From an uncultured Clostridium sp. (GTDB lineage Bacteria > Bacillota > Clostridia > Clostridiales > Clostridiaceae), in NCBI RefSeq assembly GCF_947072515.1, contig NZ_CAMTIG010000006.1, positions 42,445 through 106,444 on the forward strand: a stretch of 64,000 nt of DNA, read 5' to 3'. Below the pieces are notes generated by a model. The model saw only the letters and a program-made list of their open reading frames with translations, had not been told where the DNA came from and made no database searches. Within the stretch, counting starts at the first letter, position 1; the number at the start of each line of letters is the position of its first letter. The position numbers and the translations under genes were made by a program. Below are positions 7,352 to 16,524 of this stretch, piece by piece.

Positions 7352-9253
7352 ATGATTGAAAACTTAATTTTTACCATTTCTAAAGATAAACATAACGCTG
7401 AAGATTTAAAAGCGATTTTATCTAAAAATAAACATCTGAAATTTGTATCATTAGTCGGTGTCGACTTATCTGGTAATGACACAGATGAAAAAATTCCAGT
7501 TAAATTATTTTTAGATGATATAGATTCCTTTTTACATGGTGTCGCTGTGCAAACCGATGGTTCCTCAGTTGTACTACCTGGAATTGCAACATTACACGAT
7601 GCAAAAGTTGATATGATAGCCGACTTAGACTGCAATTGGTTTGTCGACTACAATTTTGAAAATCTAGACGATGAAACTAACCTACCTATCGGAACACTAA
7701 AGATTCCATGTTTCTTACATCACAACAGCAAACCTGTTGACTCACGTTATATCTTAAAATCTTCTATAGATACTTACAAAAATTCTCTAATGACTCTATT
7801 AGAAAAACACCCTAATATATTAGCCAGCTCAGGAATTAAATTTGACGACCTTGACGAATTATTAATAACATCAGCTACAGAACTAGAATTTTGGGTTCAA
7901 ACACCTGATGATGTTGCTAATATCGAAGCTTTATCTGCGTCTCAAGAACTTCAAGAACATTACTGGACTAAAACAAAAGGTGTTGTTAGAACTGCATTAG
8001 AGCAAACATTAATTTTAATGGATCTATATGGATTTGAACCAGAAATGGGACATAAAGAAGTTGGTGGAGTTAAAGCTAAACTTAGTTCTGATGGAAACTA
8101 CAATCATATAATGGAACAATTAGAAATCGATTGGAAATATTCATCAGCACTTCAAGCTGCAGATAATGAATTATTTATCAAAGCTCTTATTCAAGAAACT
8201 TATAGAAGATATGGTCTTGACGTAACATTTATGGCAAAACCAATTGATGATGTAGCTGGTTCAGGAATGCACGTTCATTTAGGAGTAAGTGCTAGATTAA
8301 AGAACGGAAAAATAATTAATCTTTTCCATGCTCCAAAAGATCATTTCTTAACTGAAATTGGATATGCATCATTAATGGGTATCCTTAATAACTATGAGAT
8401 AATGAATCCTTTTATCTCTTCAACAAACAACGCATTAAAAAGATTAAAGCCTGGATTTGAAGCTCCAATTTGTACTGTTACATCTCTTGGAGAATCACCA
8501 GAATCACCATCAAGAAATAGAACTATATTAGTTGGATTAATTAGAGATTTAGCAAGCCCTCTTGCAACTAGATTTGAGCTTAGATCTCCAAATCCTCATA
8601 GTAATACTTACCTAACTATGGCAGTTTCTTATCTTTCTATGTTAGATGGTGTTATCTATGCTTTAAAGAGCGATAAAACTCAAGACGAGCTTTTAGCTGA
8701 GCTTTCAAAGAAACCAGGTGAAAAAGCTGATTATTTAAGCGCAGATAGATCTTATAGATCAGAGCTTGATGTATTTGAACATTATACTGAAGAAGAAAGA
8801 GAATCTTTATTCGGAAAAGCACCTGCTACAATTTATGAAAATTTAAAACAACTTGATGATTACAGAGATAAACTTGAAGTTCTAAAGAGAAATCCTGTTA
8901 TCACAGATAAAATCATCGATAGTTTTAAAATGGGTGTTATGTCAAAATGGTCTACTGAAATTGAACACAGAGTTATAAATAAATTTGTGAAACAAGTTAG
9001 AAACAGTAAGATTCTTCATGACCCAAGAATTGCTTCTGATATAGATGTATTAAATTGGTCTGAAATCGCTAAATTAAGAATCTATATTATGAAAGATAGT
9101 TCAAATGAAAAATCTTTATTTACAAGATTAAAAGATTCTTTTGCTAAAAACGACTTAGCACTTGCTTCTAATCTTTATCTTGAACTAGAAGATAAAATGA
9201 GTATATTAAGAACACTTTATTCTAACTATAAGAAAAACCTTTTAGATATTTAA
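7352..9253 (+). CDS. glnA: glutamine synthetase, long clostridial form
   Basis: 633 residues, much longer than the ~445 of ordinary GSI. Catalytic-domain motifs are present: ATELEFWV (about residue 171), the ammonia-pocket and glutamate-binding region AGSGMHVHLG (about 304-313), NRTILVGLIRD and TRFELRSPNPHSNTYL (about 410-425). About 160 extra C-terminal residues are helical. It makes glutamine from glutamate, ammonia and ATP in the cytoplasm. Stop codons upstream leave ATG 7352 as the only start, yet it lacks a Shine-Dalgarno sequence. Monocistronic: it has its own promoter (7182-7210) and terminator (9261-9290). Its glutamine would feed the carA amidotransferase encoded nearby, though the genes are not cotranscribed. 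Confidence 0.9.
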   Translation: MIENLIFTISKDKHNAEDLKAILSKNKHLKFVSLVGVDLSGNDTDEKIPVKLFLDDIDSFLHGVAVQTDGSSVVLPGIATLHDAKVDMIADLDCNWFVDYNFENLDDETNLPIGTLKIPCFLHHNSKPVDSRYILKSSIDTYKNSLMTLLEKHPNILASSGIKFDDLDELLITSATELEFWVQTPDDVANIEALSASQELQEHYWTKTKGVVRTALEQTLILMDLYGFEPEMGHKEVGGVKAKLSSDGNYNHIMEQLEIDWKYSSALQAADNELFIKALIQETYRRYGLDVTFMAKPIDDVAGSGMHVHLGVSARLKNGKIINLFHAPKDHFLTEIGYASLMGILNNYEIMNPFISSTNNALKRLKPGFEAPICTVTSLGESPESPSRNRTILVGLIRDLASPLATRFELRSPNPHSNTYLTMAVSYLSMLDGVIYALKSDKTQDELLAELSKKPGEKADYLSADRSYRSELDVFEHYTEEERESLFGKAPATIYENLKQLDDYRDKLEVLKRNPVITDKIIDSFKMGVMSKWSTEIEHRVINKFVKQVRNSKILHDPRIASDIDVLNWSEIAKLRIYIMKDSSNEKSLFTRLKDSFAKNDLALASNLYLELEDKMSILRTLYSNYKKNLLDI

Positions 9254-9260
9254 TATCCTA

Positions 9261-9290
9261 AAAAAGGATGCATTTATGCATTCTTTTTTT
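9261..9290 (+). terminator. glutamine synthetase terminator
   Basis: Stem of about 11 bp with one G-U pair around a TTTA loop, followed by seven T; 8 nt past the stop at 9253. Confidence 0.85.
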
Positions 9291-9300
9291 ATTTTTATAT

Positions 9301-9340
9301 AAAAATAAAAACAATGAAATTATCTCCCCATCATTGCTTT
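9301..9340 (-). terminator. terminator of the 84-aa LexA-box gene
   Basis: 10-bp stem with one wobble (9308-9317 with 9331-9340) followed on the minus strand by a U-rich tail from 9301-9311; 20 nt past the stop at 9360. Confidence 0.65.
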
Positions 9341-9359
9341 TATCTAGTCCAATCTATTC

Positions 9360-9614
9360 TTAATTTAATCTCTTTGTTATATCTACTGAATATCCTTTAT
9401 TATGCATAAAAGGATTATTATTTACTACTTCTTCTGCTTCTTTATAATCTCTAACCTTAAAAACTATTGTCCATCCATTCTTATCATATTTTCCTGCACA
9501 CATTAAGTATTTATTCTCTCTATTGTTATATGAACCTTCTCTATCTATAATAAGACTTCTTGATTCACTTATGCTTTTACAATTTAATTTTACAAATACT
9601 GAACTTGATTTCAT
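9360..9614 (-). CDS. unknown 84-aa protein behind a LexA-type promoter
   Basis: 84 residues, no signal peptide or membrane segment, rich in charged residues (VFKVRDYKEAEEVVNNNPF). I do not recognise the family. The ATG is preceded by AAGGAG, there is a consensus promoter directly upstream and a terminator downstream, so it is very likely a real single-gene unit. Two LexA-type boxes sit on that promoter (9636-9683), implying DNA-damage induction. SOS-induced small proteins in Gram-positives include the cell-division inhibitor YneA, but this protein has no LysM domain or membrane anchor and is not YneA-like. The function is unknown. Confidence 0.8.
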   Translation of the reverse strand: MKSSSVFVKLNCKSISESRSLIIDREGSYNNRENKYLMCAGKYDKNGWTIVFKVRDYKEAEEVVNNNPFMHNKGYSVDITKRLN

Positions 9615-9635
9615 AAAAATACACTCCTTTTTATA

Positions 9636-9683
9636 CGAACAAACGTTTGATTATATTTTACCGAACAGCCGTTCGTATGTCAA
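9636..9683 (-). promoter_or_regulatory. consensus promoter with two LexA (SOS) boxes
   Basis: On the minus strand TTGACA (9678-9683), 17 nt, TAAAAT (9655-9660). The spacer holds a CGAAC-N4-GTTCG dyad (9662-9675) and the region just after the -10 holds CGAAC-N4-GTTTG (9636-9649). Both fit the Gram-positive LexA box CGAACRNRYGTTYG closely; the second is an exact match and the first differs at one position. The placement would block RNA polymerase when LexA is bound. Confidence 0.7.
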
Positions 9684-9752
9684 CTTAAAATTTTCTTATG
9701 TTACAATATATTCCTTATGAAATCTGATTATTACTCTTTTTATTTTAAATTT

Positions 9753-9785
9753 AAAAGGAACTTACTTTAAATGTAAGTTCCTTTT
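9753..9785 (-). terminator. carAB terminator
   Basis: Perfect 13-bp stem (9753-9765 with 9773-9785) and 7-nt loop, with A/T-rich tail on the minus strand; just past the carB stop at 9792. Confidence 0.85.
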
Positions 9786-9791
9786 TTATTC

Positions 9792-12700
9792 TTAAATTTC
9801 AGCTATATTAAATACCTCTAAATCCTTGTTATTTTCAAGATTTTTCTTCTTGACATTTATTATAGCCTGAAGTGTATCTAAAGCTGTTATAACACCTATA
9901 TTACGTTCTACAGCGGCTCTTCTGATTAAGAATCCATCTCTCTTAGAATCATTTCCTTTAGTTGGAGTATTTATTACTAAATCTACCCCTTTACTTTTTA
10001 CAATATCTAATATATTTGGATGATCTTCATTTAATCTTCTAACTTCTTCTGCTTCTATTCCATTTTCTTTTAACATCTTACAAGTTCCTGTAGTTGATAC
10101 GAATGTATATCCTACTTCTGCAAGTTCTTTAGCCATTTTTAAGAATTCTTCTTTATCGTGTTTTTTGACAGTTGCTAATATTTTTCCTTTTTCCATTTTA
10201 GGATACATACTACCAGCTACAAAACCTTTATATAAAGCTTCTTCTAATGTTCTTCCTATTCCTAATACTTCTCCTGTAGATTTCATTTCTGGTCCTAGAG
10301 AAACTTCAACATTCGGAAGTTTTTGAGTTGAGAATACTGGAACCTTAACTGATATTAATTCTGGTTCTTTATATACATCTATTCCATATCCTAAGTCTAC
10401 TAACTTTTCTCCAAGCATTACTCTTGTAGCTAAATCAACTATTGGTACACCTGAAACTTTACTTATATATGGAACTGTTCTTGAAGCTCTTGGATTAACT
10501 TCTATAACATATAAACTTCCTTCAAACTCTATAAACTGAATGTTTATCATTCCTTTTATTCCTATTTCAAGAGCTAATTTTTTAGTATAGTCTAAAACAT
10601 CTGCTTTTATTTTTTCACAAATATTTTGGCTTGGGTACATAGTTACACTATCTCCTGAGTGAACTCCAGCTCTTTCTAAATGTTCCATTATTCCTGGGAT
10701 TAATATGTTTTCTCCATCTGAAATTGCATCTACTTCAATTTCTCTTCCCATTAAATATTTATCTATAAGAATTGGACTTTTTTTATCTTTTGCAAAAGCA
10801 TTGTTTAGGTAGTAAGTTAACTCTTCCTCATCGTGAGTTATTTCCATACCTTGCCCACCAATTACATATGAAGGTCTAACAAGTACTGGGAATCCTAAGA
10901 TTCTTGCTTCTTCTAATCCTTCTTCTATATTCCACACACCTTTTCCTTTTGGTCTTGCTATTCCAAGCTTTTCAAGTAAATCATCAAACTTTTCTCTATC
11001 TTCTGCCATATCAATTTGATCTGCAGTAGTTCCAAGTGTTAGAATATTTTTTTCTTTCATAAAGTTTGCAAGTTTTATTGCAGTTTGCCCACCAAACTGA
11101 AGAATTACTCCATCTGGTTTTTCTTTTTCTACTATATTTAAAACATCTTCTTCTGTTAATGGTTCAAAATATAATTTATCTGATATATCAAAATCTGTAC
11201 TTACTGTTTCTGGGTTATTATTTACTATAATAGTTTCAATTCCAAGCTTTCTTAATGACTTAACACAATGAACTGAAGCATAGTCAAACTCTACTCCTTG
11301 CCCTATTCTTATTGGTCCTGAACCTATAACGATAACTTTCTTTTTACCTTCTGTAACTACAACTTCATCATACTGTTCGTAAGTTGAGTAATAGTATGGT
11401 GATAACGCTTCAAATTCTCCTGCACATGTATCAACCATCTTGTATGAAGGCTTAATATTCCAGATATCTCTTAATCTATTTACATCCTCAGGACATACTT
11501 GTAAGAAATCTGCTATCGCTTTATCTGAAAAACCTTTTTTCTTTAAGTTTAATAACCATTCTTTATCTAAATTTTCTATATGACTTAATTTTAATCTTTG
11601 TTCTTCATTAACTATCCATTTAATTTTTTCTACGAAGAATTTATCTATCCCTGTAATTTCTGAAACTTTTTCTACTCTATAGTCTCTTCTTAGCATCTCA
11701 GCTAATGCAAAGATTCTTTCATCATCTGGAGTTACAACTCTTTCTTTTAATTCTTGCATACTTAAATCTCTAAACTTTTTAAAGTCTAATGAGTATCTAC
11801 CAATCTCTAAACTTCTTATTCCTTTTAAGAATGCTTGCTCAAAGTTAGCTCCTATTGCCATTATTTCTCCAGTAGCCATCATTTTTGTTCCTAATGCTCT
11901 ATCTGCACTAAAGAATTTATCAAAAGGCCATTTTGGAATTTTACATACTACATAGTCAAGACTTGGTTCAAAACATGCATAAGTTTTTCCTGTTACTGCA
12001 TTTTTAATTTCATCAAGTCCATATCCTAATGCTATCTTTGATGCAAGTTTAGCTATTGGATATCCTGTTGCTTTTGATGCAAGAGCTGAAGATCTTGAAA
12101 CTCTTGGATTTATTTCAATTACTGCATATTCAAAACTATGAGGATTTAATGCTAATTGGACATTACATCCCCCTTCAATTCCTACTGCATTTATTATATT
12201 AATTGATGCAGTTCTAAGCATTTGATACTCTTTATCTGAAAGAGTTTGTGATGGAGCAACAACTATACTATCTCCTGTATGAATTCCTACTGGATCTATA
12301 TTTTCCATGTTACATACGGTTATACAGTTTCCATAAGAATCTCTCATTACTTCGTATTCTATCTCTTTCCATCCTTTAACTGATTTTTCTAATAAAACTT
12401 GCCCTATTGTACTTAACTGTAATCCTGATTCTAGTATTTCTTTTAATTGCTCTTCATCATCAGCAATTCCCCCACCAGTTCCACCTAAAGTATATGCAGG
12501 TCTTACTATCACTGGATATCCTATTTTATTGGCAAATGCAACTCCTGCTTCTAAATCTGTTATAATTTCACTTTGAATAACAGGCTCATTTATTCTGTTC
12601 ATCATATCTCTAAATAGTTCTCTATCTTCACCTTCTTTGATAGATTCTATTGAAGTTCCTATTACTTTTACATTATATTTATCTAAAATTCCAGCTTCAT

Positions 12701-13007
12701 AAAGGTCTACTGCTAGGTTTAGTCCTGTTTGACCACCCATTCCTGCAAGTAAACTATCTGGTCTTTCTTTAGCTATAACTTTTTCTACAAACTCTATAGT
12801 TAATGGTTCTAAATAAACCTTATCAGCTACTTCTTTATCAGTCATTATTGTAGCAGGGTTTGAGTTTATTAAAACAACTTCCATACCTTCTTCTTTTAAA
12901 GCTTGGCAAGCTTGTGTTCCTGAGTAATCAAACTCTGCTGCTTGCCCTATGATAATTGGTCCTGAACCTATAACTAAAACTTTTTTAATATCTTTATTTA
13001 ATGGCAT
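9792..13007 (-). CDS. carB: carbamoyl-phosphate synthase large subunit
   Basis: 1071 residues, the normal full length. Two homologous ATP-grasp halves are visible: the N half starts [20 protein letters not shown] (about residue 8) with [17 protein letters not shown] (about 168), and the C half starts [20 protein letters not shown] (about 552) with [16 protein letters not shown] (about 707). A C-terminal MGS-like allosteric domain follows (about 935-1060, [15 protein letters not shown]). It uses ammonia channelled from CarA, bicarbonate and two ATP to make carbamoyl phosphate for pyrimidine and arginine synthesis. It follows carA by 22 nt in one operon under a PyrR-type leader, indicating pyrimidine control. 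Confidence 0.98.
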   Translation of the reverse strand: MPLNKDIKKVLVIGSGPIIIGQAAEFDYSGTQACQALKEEGMEVVLINSNPATIMTDKEVADKVYLEPLTIEFVEKVIAKERPDSLLAGMGGQTGLNLAVDLYEAGILDKYNVKVIGTSIESIKEGEDRELFRDMMNRINEPVIQSEIITDLEAGVAFANKIGYPVIVRPAYTLGGTGGGIADDEEQLKEILESGLQLSTIGQVLLEKSVKGWKEIEYEVMRDSYGNCITVCNMENIDPVGIHTGDSIVVAPSQTLSDKEYQMLRTASINIINAVGIEGGCNVQLALNPHSFEYAVIEINPRVSRSSALASKATGYPIAKLASKIALGYGLDEIKNAVTGKTYACFEPSLDYVVCKIPKWPFDKFFSADRALGTKMMATGEIMAIGANFEQAFLKGIRSLEIGRYSLDFKKFRDLSMQELKERVVTPDDERIFALAEMLRRDYRVEKVSEITGIDKFFVEKIKWIVNEEQRLKLSHIENLDKEWLLNLKKKGFSDKAIADFLQVCPEDVNRLRDIWNIKPSYKMVDTCAGEFEALSPYYYSTYEQYDEVVVTEGKKKVIVIGSGPIRIGQGVEFDYASVHCVKSLRKLGIETIIVNNNPETVSTDFDISDKLYFEPLTEEDVLNIVEKEKPDGVILQFGGQTAIKLANFMKEKNILTLGTTADQIDMAEDREKFDDLLEKLGIARPKGKGVWNIEEGLEEARILGFPVLVRPSYVIGGQGMEITHDEEELTYYLNNAFAKDKKSPILIDKYLMGREIEVDAISDGENILIPGIMEHLERAGVHSGDSVTMYPSQNICEKIKADVLDYTKKLALEIGIKGMINIQFIEFEGSLYVIEVNPRASRTVPYISKVSGVPIVDLATRVMLGEKLVDLGYGIDVYKEPELISVKVPVFSTQKLPNVEVSLGPEMKSTGEVLGIGRTLEEALYKGFVAGSMYPKMEKGKILATVKKHDKEEFLKMAKELAEVGYTFVSTTGTCKMLKENGIEAEEVRRLNEDHPNILDIVKSKGVDLVINTPTKGNDSKRDGFLIRRAAVERNIGVITALDTLQAIINVKKKNLENNKDLEVFNIAEI

Positions 13008-13029
13008 AATAAATTCCTCCTACTTAATC

Positions 13030-14079
13030 CTATAGTGCATACTCTAAAAATTTATCAAAAATATATTCACAATCCTGTGGTCCTGCTGATGCTTCAGGAT
13101 GGAATTGTACTGAATATATAGGTAATGTTTTATGTCTTAATCCTTCGACAGTTTCATCATTTATATTTAAATGTGTTGCTTCAGTTCCTTCTGGTAACTC
13201 ATCTACAACATATCCATGATTTTGTGATGTAATATGAACTCTTCCAGTCTCTAAATCTTTAACTGGGTGATTACATCCTCTATGTCCAAATTTTAATTTA
13301 GTAGTATTTCCACCTAAGCTTAAAGCTAATAGTTGATGTCCTAAACATATTCCTACTACTGGTTTTTTACCTATTATTTTTTTAATTGTATCTATAGCAA
13401 ATTCTAAGTCTTGTGGATCCCCAGGTCCATTTGATAAAAATACTAAGTCTGGATTTACGCTAAGAATTTCTTCTGCAGTTGCATCTGCATTAAAAACTGT
13501 TATTCTGCAATTTCTCTTTTTAAAGTTTCTTATTATGTTTTGTTTTATACCGTAATCTACTATTGCTACATGTTTTCCAGTTCCAGCTATTTCATACTTT
13601 TCTTTTACTGTTACTTTCGATACTGCTTCTTTATTTGTAAAAGATTCTATTCTATCTTTTACATCTTCTAATGTAGATTCATCTAAAACTATTATTCCTT
13701 TCATGGTTCCGCTATTTCTTAAAACTTTTGTTAAGGCTCTAGTATCAATTCCCTCTAATCCGATTATTTTATTTTGTTTTAAATAATCTTCTAAAGTTAA
13801 TTCACATCTAAAGTTATTTGGCATTGTACATTTTTCTCTAACTATAAAACCTCTTACTTGTGGTCTACTAGATTCCATATCTTCTAGGTTTATTCCATAA
13901 TTACCTATTAAAGGATATGTCATAGTTACTATTTGACCATAATAAGATGGATCCGTTAATACCTCTTGGTATCCTGTCATTCCTGTAGTAAAAACAACTT
14001 CTCCAACACTTTCCTTAAGATATCCAAATGATTTACCTTCAAAAACCATACCATTTTCTAATATAAGCTTTGCTTTCAT
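13030..14079 (-). CDS. carA: carbamoyl-phosphate synthase small (glutaminase) subunit
   Basis: 349 residues. The N-terminal domain (LILENGMVFEGKSFG) is followed by a class-I amidotransferase from about residue 168, with nucleophile Cys in GICLGHQLLALSLGG (about 244) and the His-Glu pair in YSVQFHPEASAGP (about 323). It hydrolyses glutamine and passes ammonia to CarB. The ATG at 14079 has AGGAGGG upstream. It is the first gene of carAB; the 270-nt leader holds a promoter (14344-14372), a PyrR-binding loop (14289-14302) and a terminator (14145-14202). Confidence 0.98.
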   Translation of the reverse strand: MKAKLILENGMVFEGKSFGYLKESVGEVVFTTGMTGYQEVLTDPSYYGQIVTMTYPLIGNYGINLEDMESSRPQVRGFIVREKCTMPNNFRCELTLEDYLKQNKIIGLEGIDTRALTKVLRNSGTMKGIIVLDESTLEDVKDRIESFTNKEAVSKVTVKEKYEIAGTGKHVAIVDYGIKQNIIRNFKKRNCRITVFNADATAEEILSVNPDLVFLSNGPGDPQDLEFAIDTIKKIIGKKPVVGICLGHQLLALSLGGNTTKLKFGHRGCNHPVKDLETGRVHITSQNHGYVVDELPEGTEATHLNINDETVEGLRHKTLPIYSVQFHPEASAGPQDCEYIFDKFLEYAL

Positions 14080-14144
14080 GCGTAAGCCCTCCTTTAAAAT
14101 ATATGTTTGAAGCTAAAAATACACTCTAAAGTTCATTAAAACAT

Positions 14145-14202
14145 TAAAAAAAGGACAATAAAGAGACCATTTTTCCTTTAAATTGCTCTCTTTACTATCC
14201 TT
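14145..14202 (-). terminator. attenuator terminator in the carAB leader
   Basis: 16-bp stem (14151-14166 with 14187-14202) pairing fully on the minus strand when G-U pairs are allowed, followed by seven U (14145-14151). It lies between promoter and carA, downstream of a PyrR-binding element, so it is the regulated terminator rather than the end of another gene. Confidence 0.85.
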
Positions 14203-14288
14203 ATATGTTCAATATTTAAATTAACCTTCAAAGACAATTCTATGTAATTTCCTACTTTTGTAAATAACATAGTGCATACTTCCTTTCT

Positions 14289-14302
14289 GGCCTCACGGGA
14301 CC
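14289..14302 (-). promoter_or_regulatory. PyrR-binding loop (pyr attenuator) of carAB
   Basis: The minus strand reads GGTCCCGTGAGGCC, matching the UCCNGNGAGGY core of the PyrR-binding anti-antiterminator hairpin known from Bacillus pyr leaders. It lies 42 nt downstream of the carA -10 and 87 nt upstream of the attenuator stem. With UMP bound, PyrR would stabilise this loop and allow termination; without it, an antiterminator would form and carAB be read. Confidence 0.8.
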
Positions 14303-14343
14303 AATTTAAAGTGTACCTTAACTCTAATTTTATTCTTTTTATT

Positions 14344-14372
14344 ATTGTAGTTTATTCTAATTTACATGTCAA
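14344..14372 (-). promoter_or_regulatory. carAB promoter
   Basis: Minus strand TTGACA, 17 nt, TACAAT; near-consensus, with the leader RNA starting near 14337. Confidence 0.8.
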
Positions 14373-14536
14373 TCAAAATCTTGAAATTTATTGCAACCCC
14401 ATAAGTTATATTTTATTCCAAAATAAGTTATTTATCCTACTAAAAAATAGTATCTAAAAACTGTTTTATTTTCCAAAATTTATGATATAATAATTTTATT
14501 AACATTTTTTGTAAATTGAAATAAAGGGGTAAATTT

Positions 14537-15268
14537 ATGATTGAATTAACTAACTTAACAAAAACTTTTAAGAAAGCTACAGTTGTTAATGATCTTTCCT
14601 TTACTGTTAATCCTGGCGAGATAGTGGGGTTACTCGGAGAAAATGGTGCTGGAAAAACAACTACGCTTAGAATGATTTCAACTATGCTAAAGATAAGCTC
14701 AGGAGATATTTTAGTAAATAATATTTCAGCTAAATCTAGTCCAATCGAAGTTAGAAAAAATATAGGAATTCTCTTTGGCGGTGATATTGGGCTTTATGAT
14801 AGGCTTACTGCTAGAGAAAACATTAAATATTTTGCTAATCTTTATGGCATGTCTGATAAAGATGCGGATACTAGAATAGATCATTTATCTAGTAAATTTG
14901 ATATGGATGATTATATCGATAAAAAGGTTTCAAAATTTTCTAGAGGTATGAAACAGAAGGTTTCAATTGCTAGAGCAATTGTCCACAATCCTGATGTTAT
15001 TCTTTTAGATGAACCATGTACTGGTCTTGATGTAAGTGCTGTTAGAGTTGTCCATGATTTTATTCGTAAGTGCAAAAACGATGGTAAAACTGTTTTATTT
15101 TCAAGTCACTCAATGCAAGAAGTTGAAAAGCTTTGTGATAGAGTTGTAATTATCAACAAAGGAATTCTTTTAGAAGATTCTACAGTGGCTAAATTGAAAT
15201 CTAAACATAATAGCAACGATTTAGAAGATGTTTTTGTATCTTTAATAGGAGGTCATTCTAATGAATAG
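14537..15268 (+). CDS. ABC transporter ATPase, NatA-type
   Basis: 243 residues. Walker A GENGAGKTTT (about residue 34), signature KFSRGMKQKVSIARA (about 134), Walker B VILLDEPCTGLD (about 154), H-loop SSHSM. The degenerate SRGMKQK signature and the GGDIGLYDRLTARENI segment are typical of NatA, the ATPase of the NatAB sodium exporter. It overlaps the following permease gene by 8 nt, so the two are translationally coupled. The ATG has AAGGGG upstream. Sodium export is the known role of the closest family, but related ABC-2 systems move other cargo. Confidence 0.88.
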   Translation: MIELTNLTKTFKKATVVNDLSFTVNPGEIVGLLGENGAGKTTTLRMISTMLKISSGDILVNNISAKSSPIEVRKNIGILFGGDIGLYDRLTARENIKYFANLYGMSDKDADTRIDHLSSKFDMDDYIDKKVSKFSRGMKQKVSIARAIVHNPDVILLDEPCTGLDVSAVRVVHDFIRKCKNDGKTVLFSSHSMQEVEKLCDRVVIINKGILLEDSTVAKLKSKHNSNDLEDVFVSLIGGHSNE

Positions 15269-16478
15269 TTTTTTAGTAGTTTTAAAAAAGGAACTTAAGG
15301 ATATTTTTAGAGATAAAAAAACAATCCTATTTACTATAATTTTACCTATAATACTCTTTCCTGTTATGTACAAAATTATGGGATACGGTGTTACTAAAAC
15401 TATGCAAATAGCTGAAGAAGAAATAAACATTGTACTTGAAGGAGACAAAACTTCATCTATCTATAATATTTTACAATCTCAAAATAATATAAAAATTAGA
15501 GATATAGAAAATCCTAAAACAGCATTAAAAGAGGGAACTATTCAACTTATAATAAATATCCCTAAAGATTTTGATCAAATAATTACTTCTGGTAAAAAAG
15601 CTAATTTAGAAGTCTTATATGATGATTCATCTAATAACTCTGCTATGGCAGTATCTCTATTTGAAAACCTAACTTCTGGATTAAAAGATAAAATTGTTGG
15701 TGAAAGATTAAAAGATAAAGGAATTGATACAGATATTCTAGAGCCATTTTCAATTGATGTAAAATCAGGTATTGTAGCTGATGGAAAAGAAGCTATGAAT
15801 CCTATTGCTAGAAGCCTTGGTGGAATGATGCCATCCCTTATAATAGTATTTATGTTTGCACCAATTCTAGGAATTGCAGCTGATTTAGGTGCAGGAGAAA
15901 AAGAAAGAAATACTTTTGAACCATTACTTTCAACTCCCTGTGATAGAAATTCACTTATTTTTGGTAAAACTGCTGCCATAAGCGTAGTTTCTACTTTAAC
16001 TATGATTGCTAGTTTAATATCCATGTATATTGGATTACAAAGTTTTATGAAAACTATGGCTACAAGTGCTGGAGGACATATTGAAAATACCTCTTTTGCT
16101 TTTGACCTAAGTCCTCAATCTCTATTAGTTATGATAGTTTTATTATTAATTCTTTTACTTGCTATATGTGCAATTCAAATAAGTATAAGTATATTTGCAA
16201 GATCATCAAAAGAAGCTGGAACTTATCTTTCAGGTGTTATTACACCTATTATGTTAATATCTTATATTCCAATGCTTATGGATGCCAAGTCTATTTCAGG
16301 ATTTATGTTCCATGTACCAATTGCAAATTCAGTATCTCTTATGAAGGAGCTTATGGTTGGTATTACAAATTATAATCATATAGGCATAGTTTTATTTTGG
16401 AATATAATTTATTTAATTTTAGCTTTCTTAGCTACTAAATGGATGTTTTCAAGAGAAGAAGTTGTTTTTAGAAGTTAA
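15261..16478 (+). CDS. ABC-2 type permease, NatB-like
   Basis: 405-residue membrane protein. One N-terminal segment (about 20-40) is followed by a large extracytoplasmic domain (about 45-175), then five or six segments in the C-terminal half, the ABC-2/NatB layout. LGAGEKERNTFEPLLSTP (about residues 212-229) is the conserved amphipathic ABC-2 motif. It partners the upstream NatA-type ATPase and probably exports Na+ or another small substrate. The hairpin at 16483-16513 follows the stop. Confidence 0.87.
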   Translation: MNSFLVVLKKELKDIFRDKKTILFTIILPIILFPVMYKIMGYGVTKTMQIAEEEINIVLEGDKTSSIYNILQSQNNIKIRDIENPKTALKEGTIQLIINIPKDFDQIITSGKKANLEVLYDDSSNNSAMAVSLFENLTSGLKDKIVGERLKDKGIDTDILEPFSIDVKSGIVADGKEAMNPIARSLGGMMPSLIIVFMFAPILGIAADLGAGEKERNTFEPLLSTPCDRNSLIFGKTAAISVVSTLTMIASLISMYIGLQSFMKTMATSAGGHIENTSFAFDLSPQSLLVMIVLLLILLLAICAIQISISIFARSSKEAGTYLSGVITPIMLISYIPMLMDAKSISGFMFHVPIANSVSLMKELMVGITNYNHIGIVLFWNIIYLILAFLATKWMFSREEVVFRS

Positions 16479-16482
16479 TATA

Positions 16483-16513
16483 AATAAGGAGTTGCTTTTT
16501 GCAACTCCTTATT
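16483..16513. terminator. hairpin between convergent natB-like and yhgE-like genes
   Basis: Perfect 13-bp stem (16483-16495 with 16501-16513) with a T5 loop. Tails on both strands are only moderately T-rich, so it may serve both converging transcripts. Confidence 0.65.
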
Positions 16514-16524
16514 ATCATATAATT

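Noticed and set aside
7345..7635. Minus-strand ORF opposite the start of glutamine synthetase
   Set aside because: Overlaps the conserved N terminus of the synthetase and has no ribosome site.
9636..9676. TetR-type operator reading of the CGAAC/GTTCG repeats
   Set aside because: The half-site sequence and N4 spacing fit the LexA box much better, and no TetR gene is nearby.
9523..9720. 65-codon plus-strand ORF across the 84-aa gene and its promoter
   Set aside because: It runs through the LexA boxes and promoter of the opposite strand and lacks a ribosome site.
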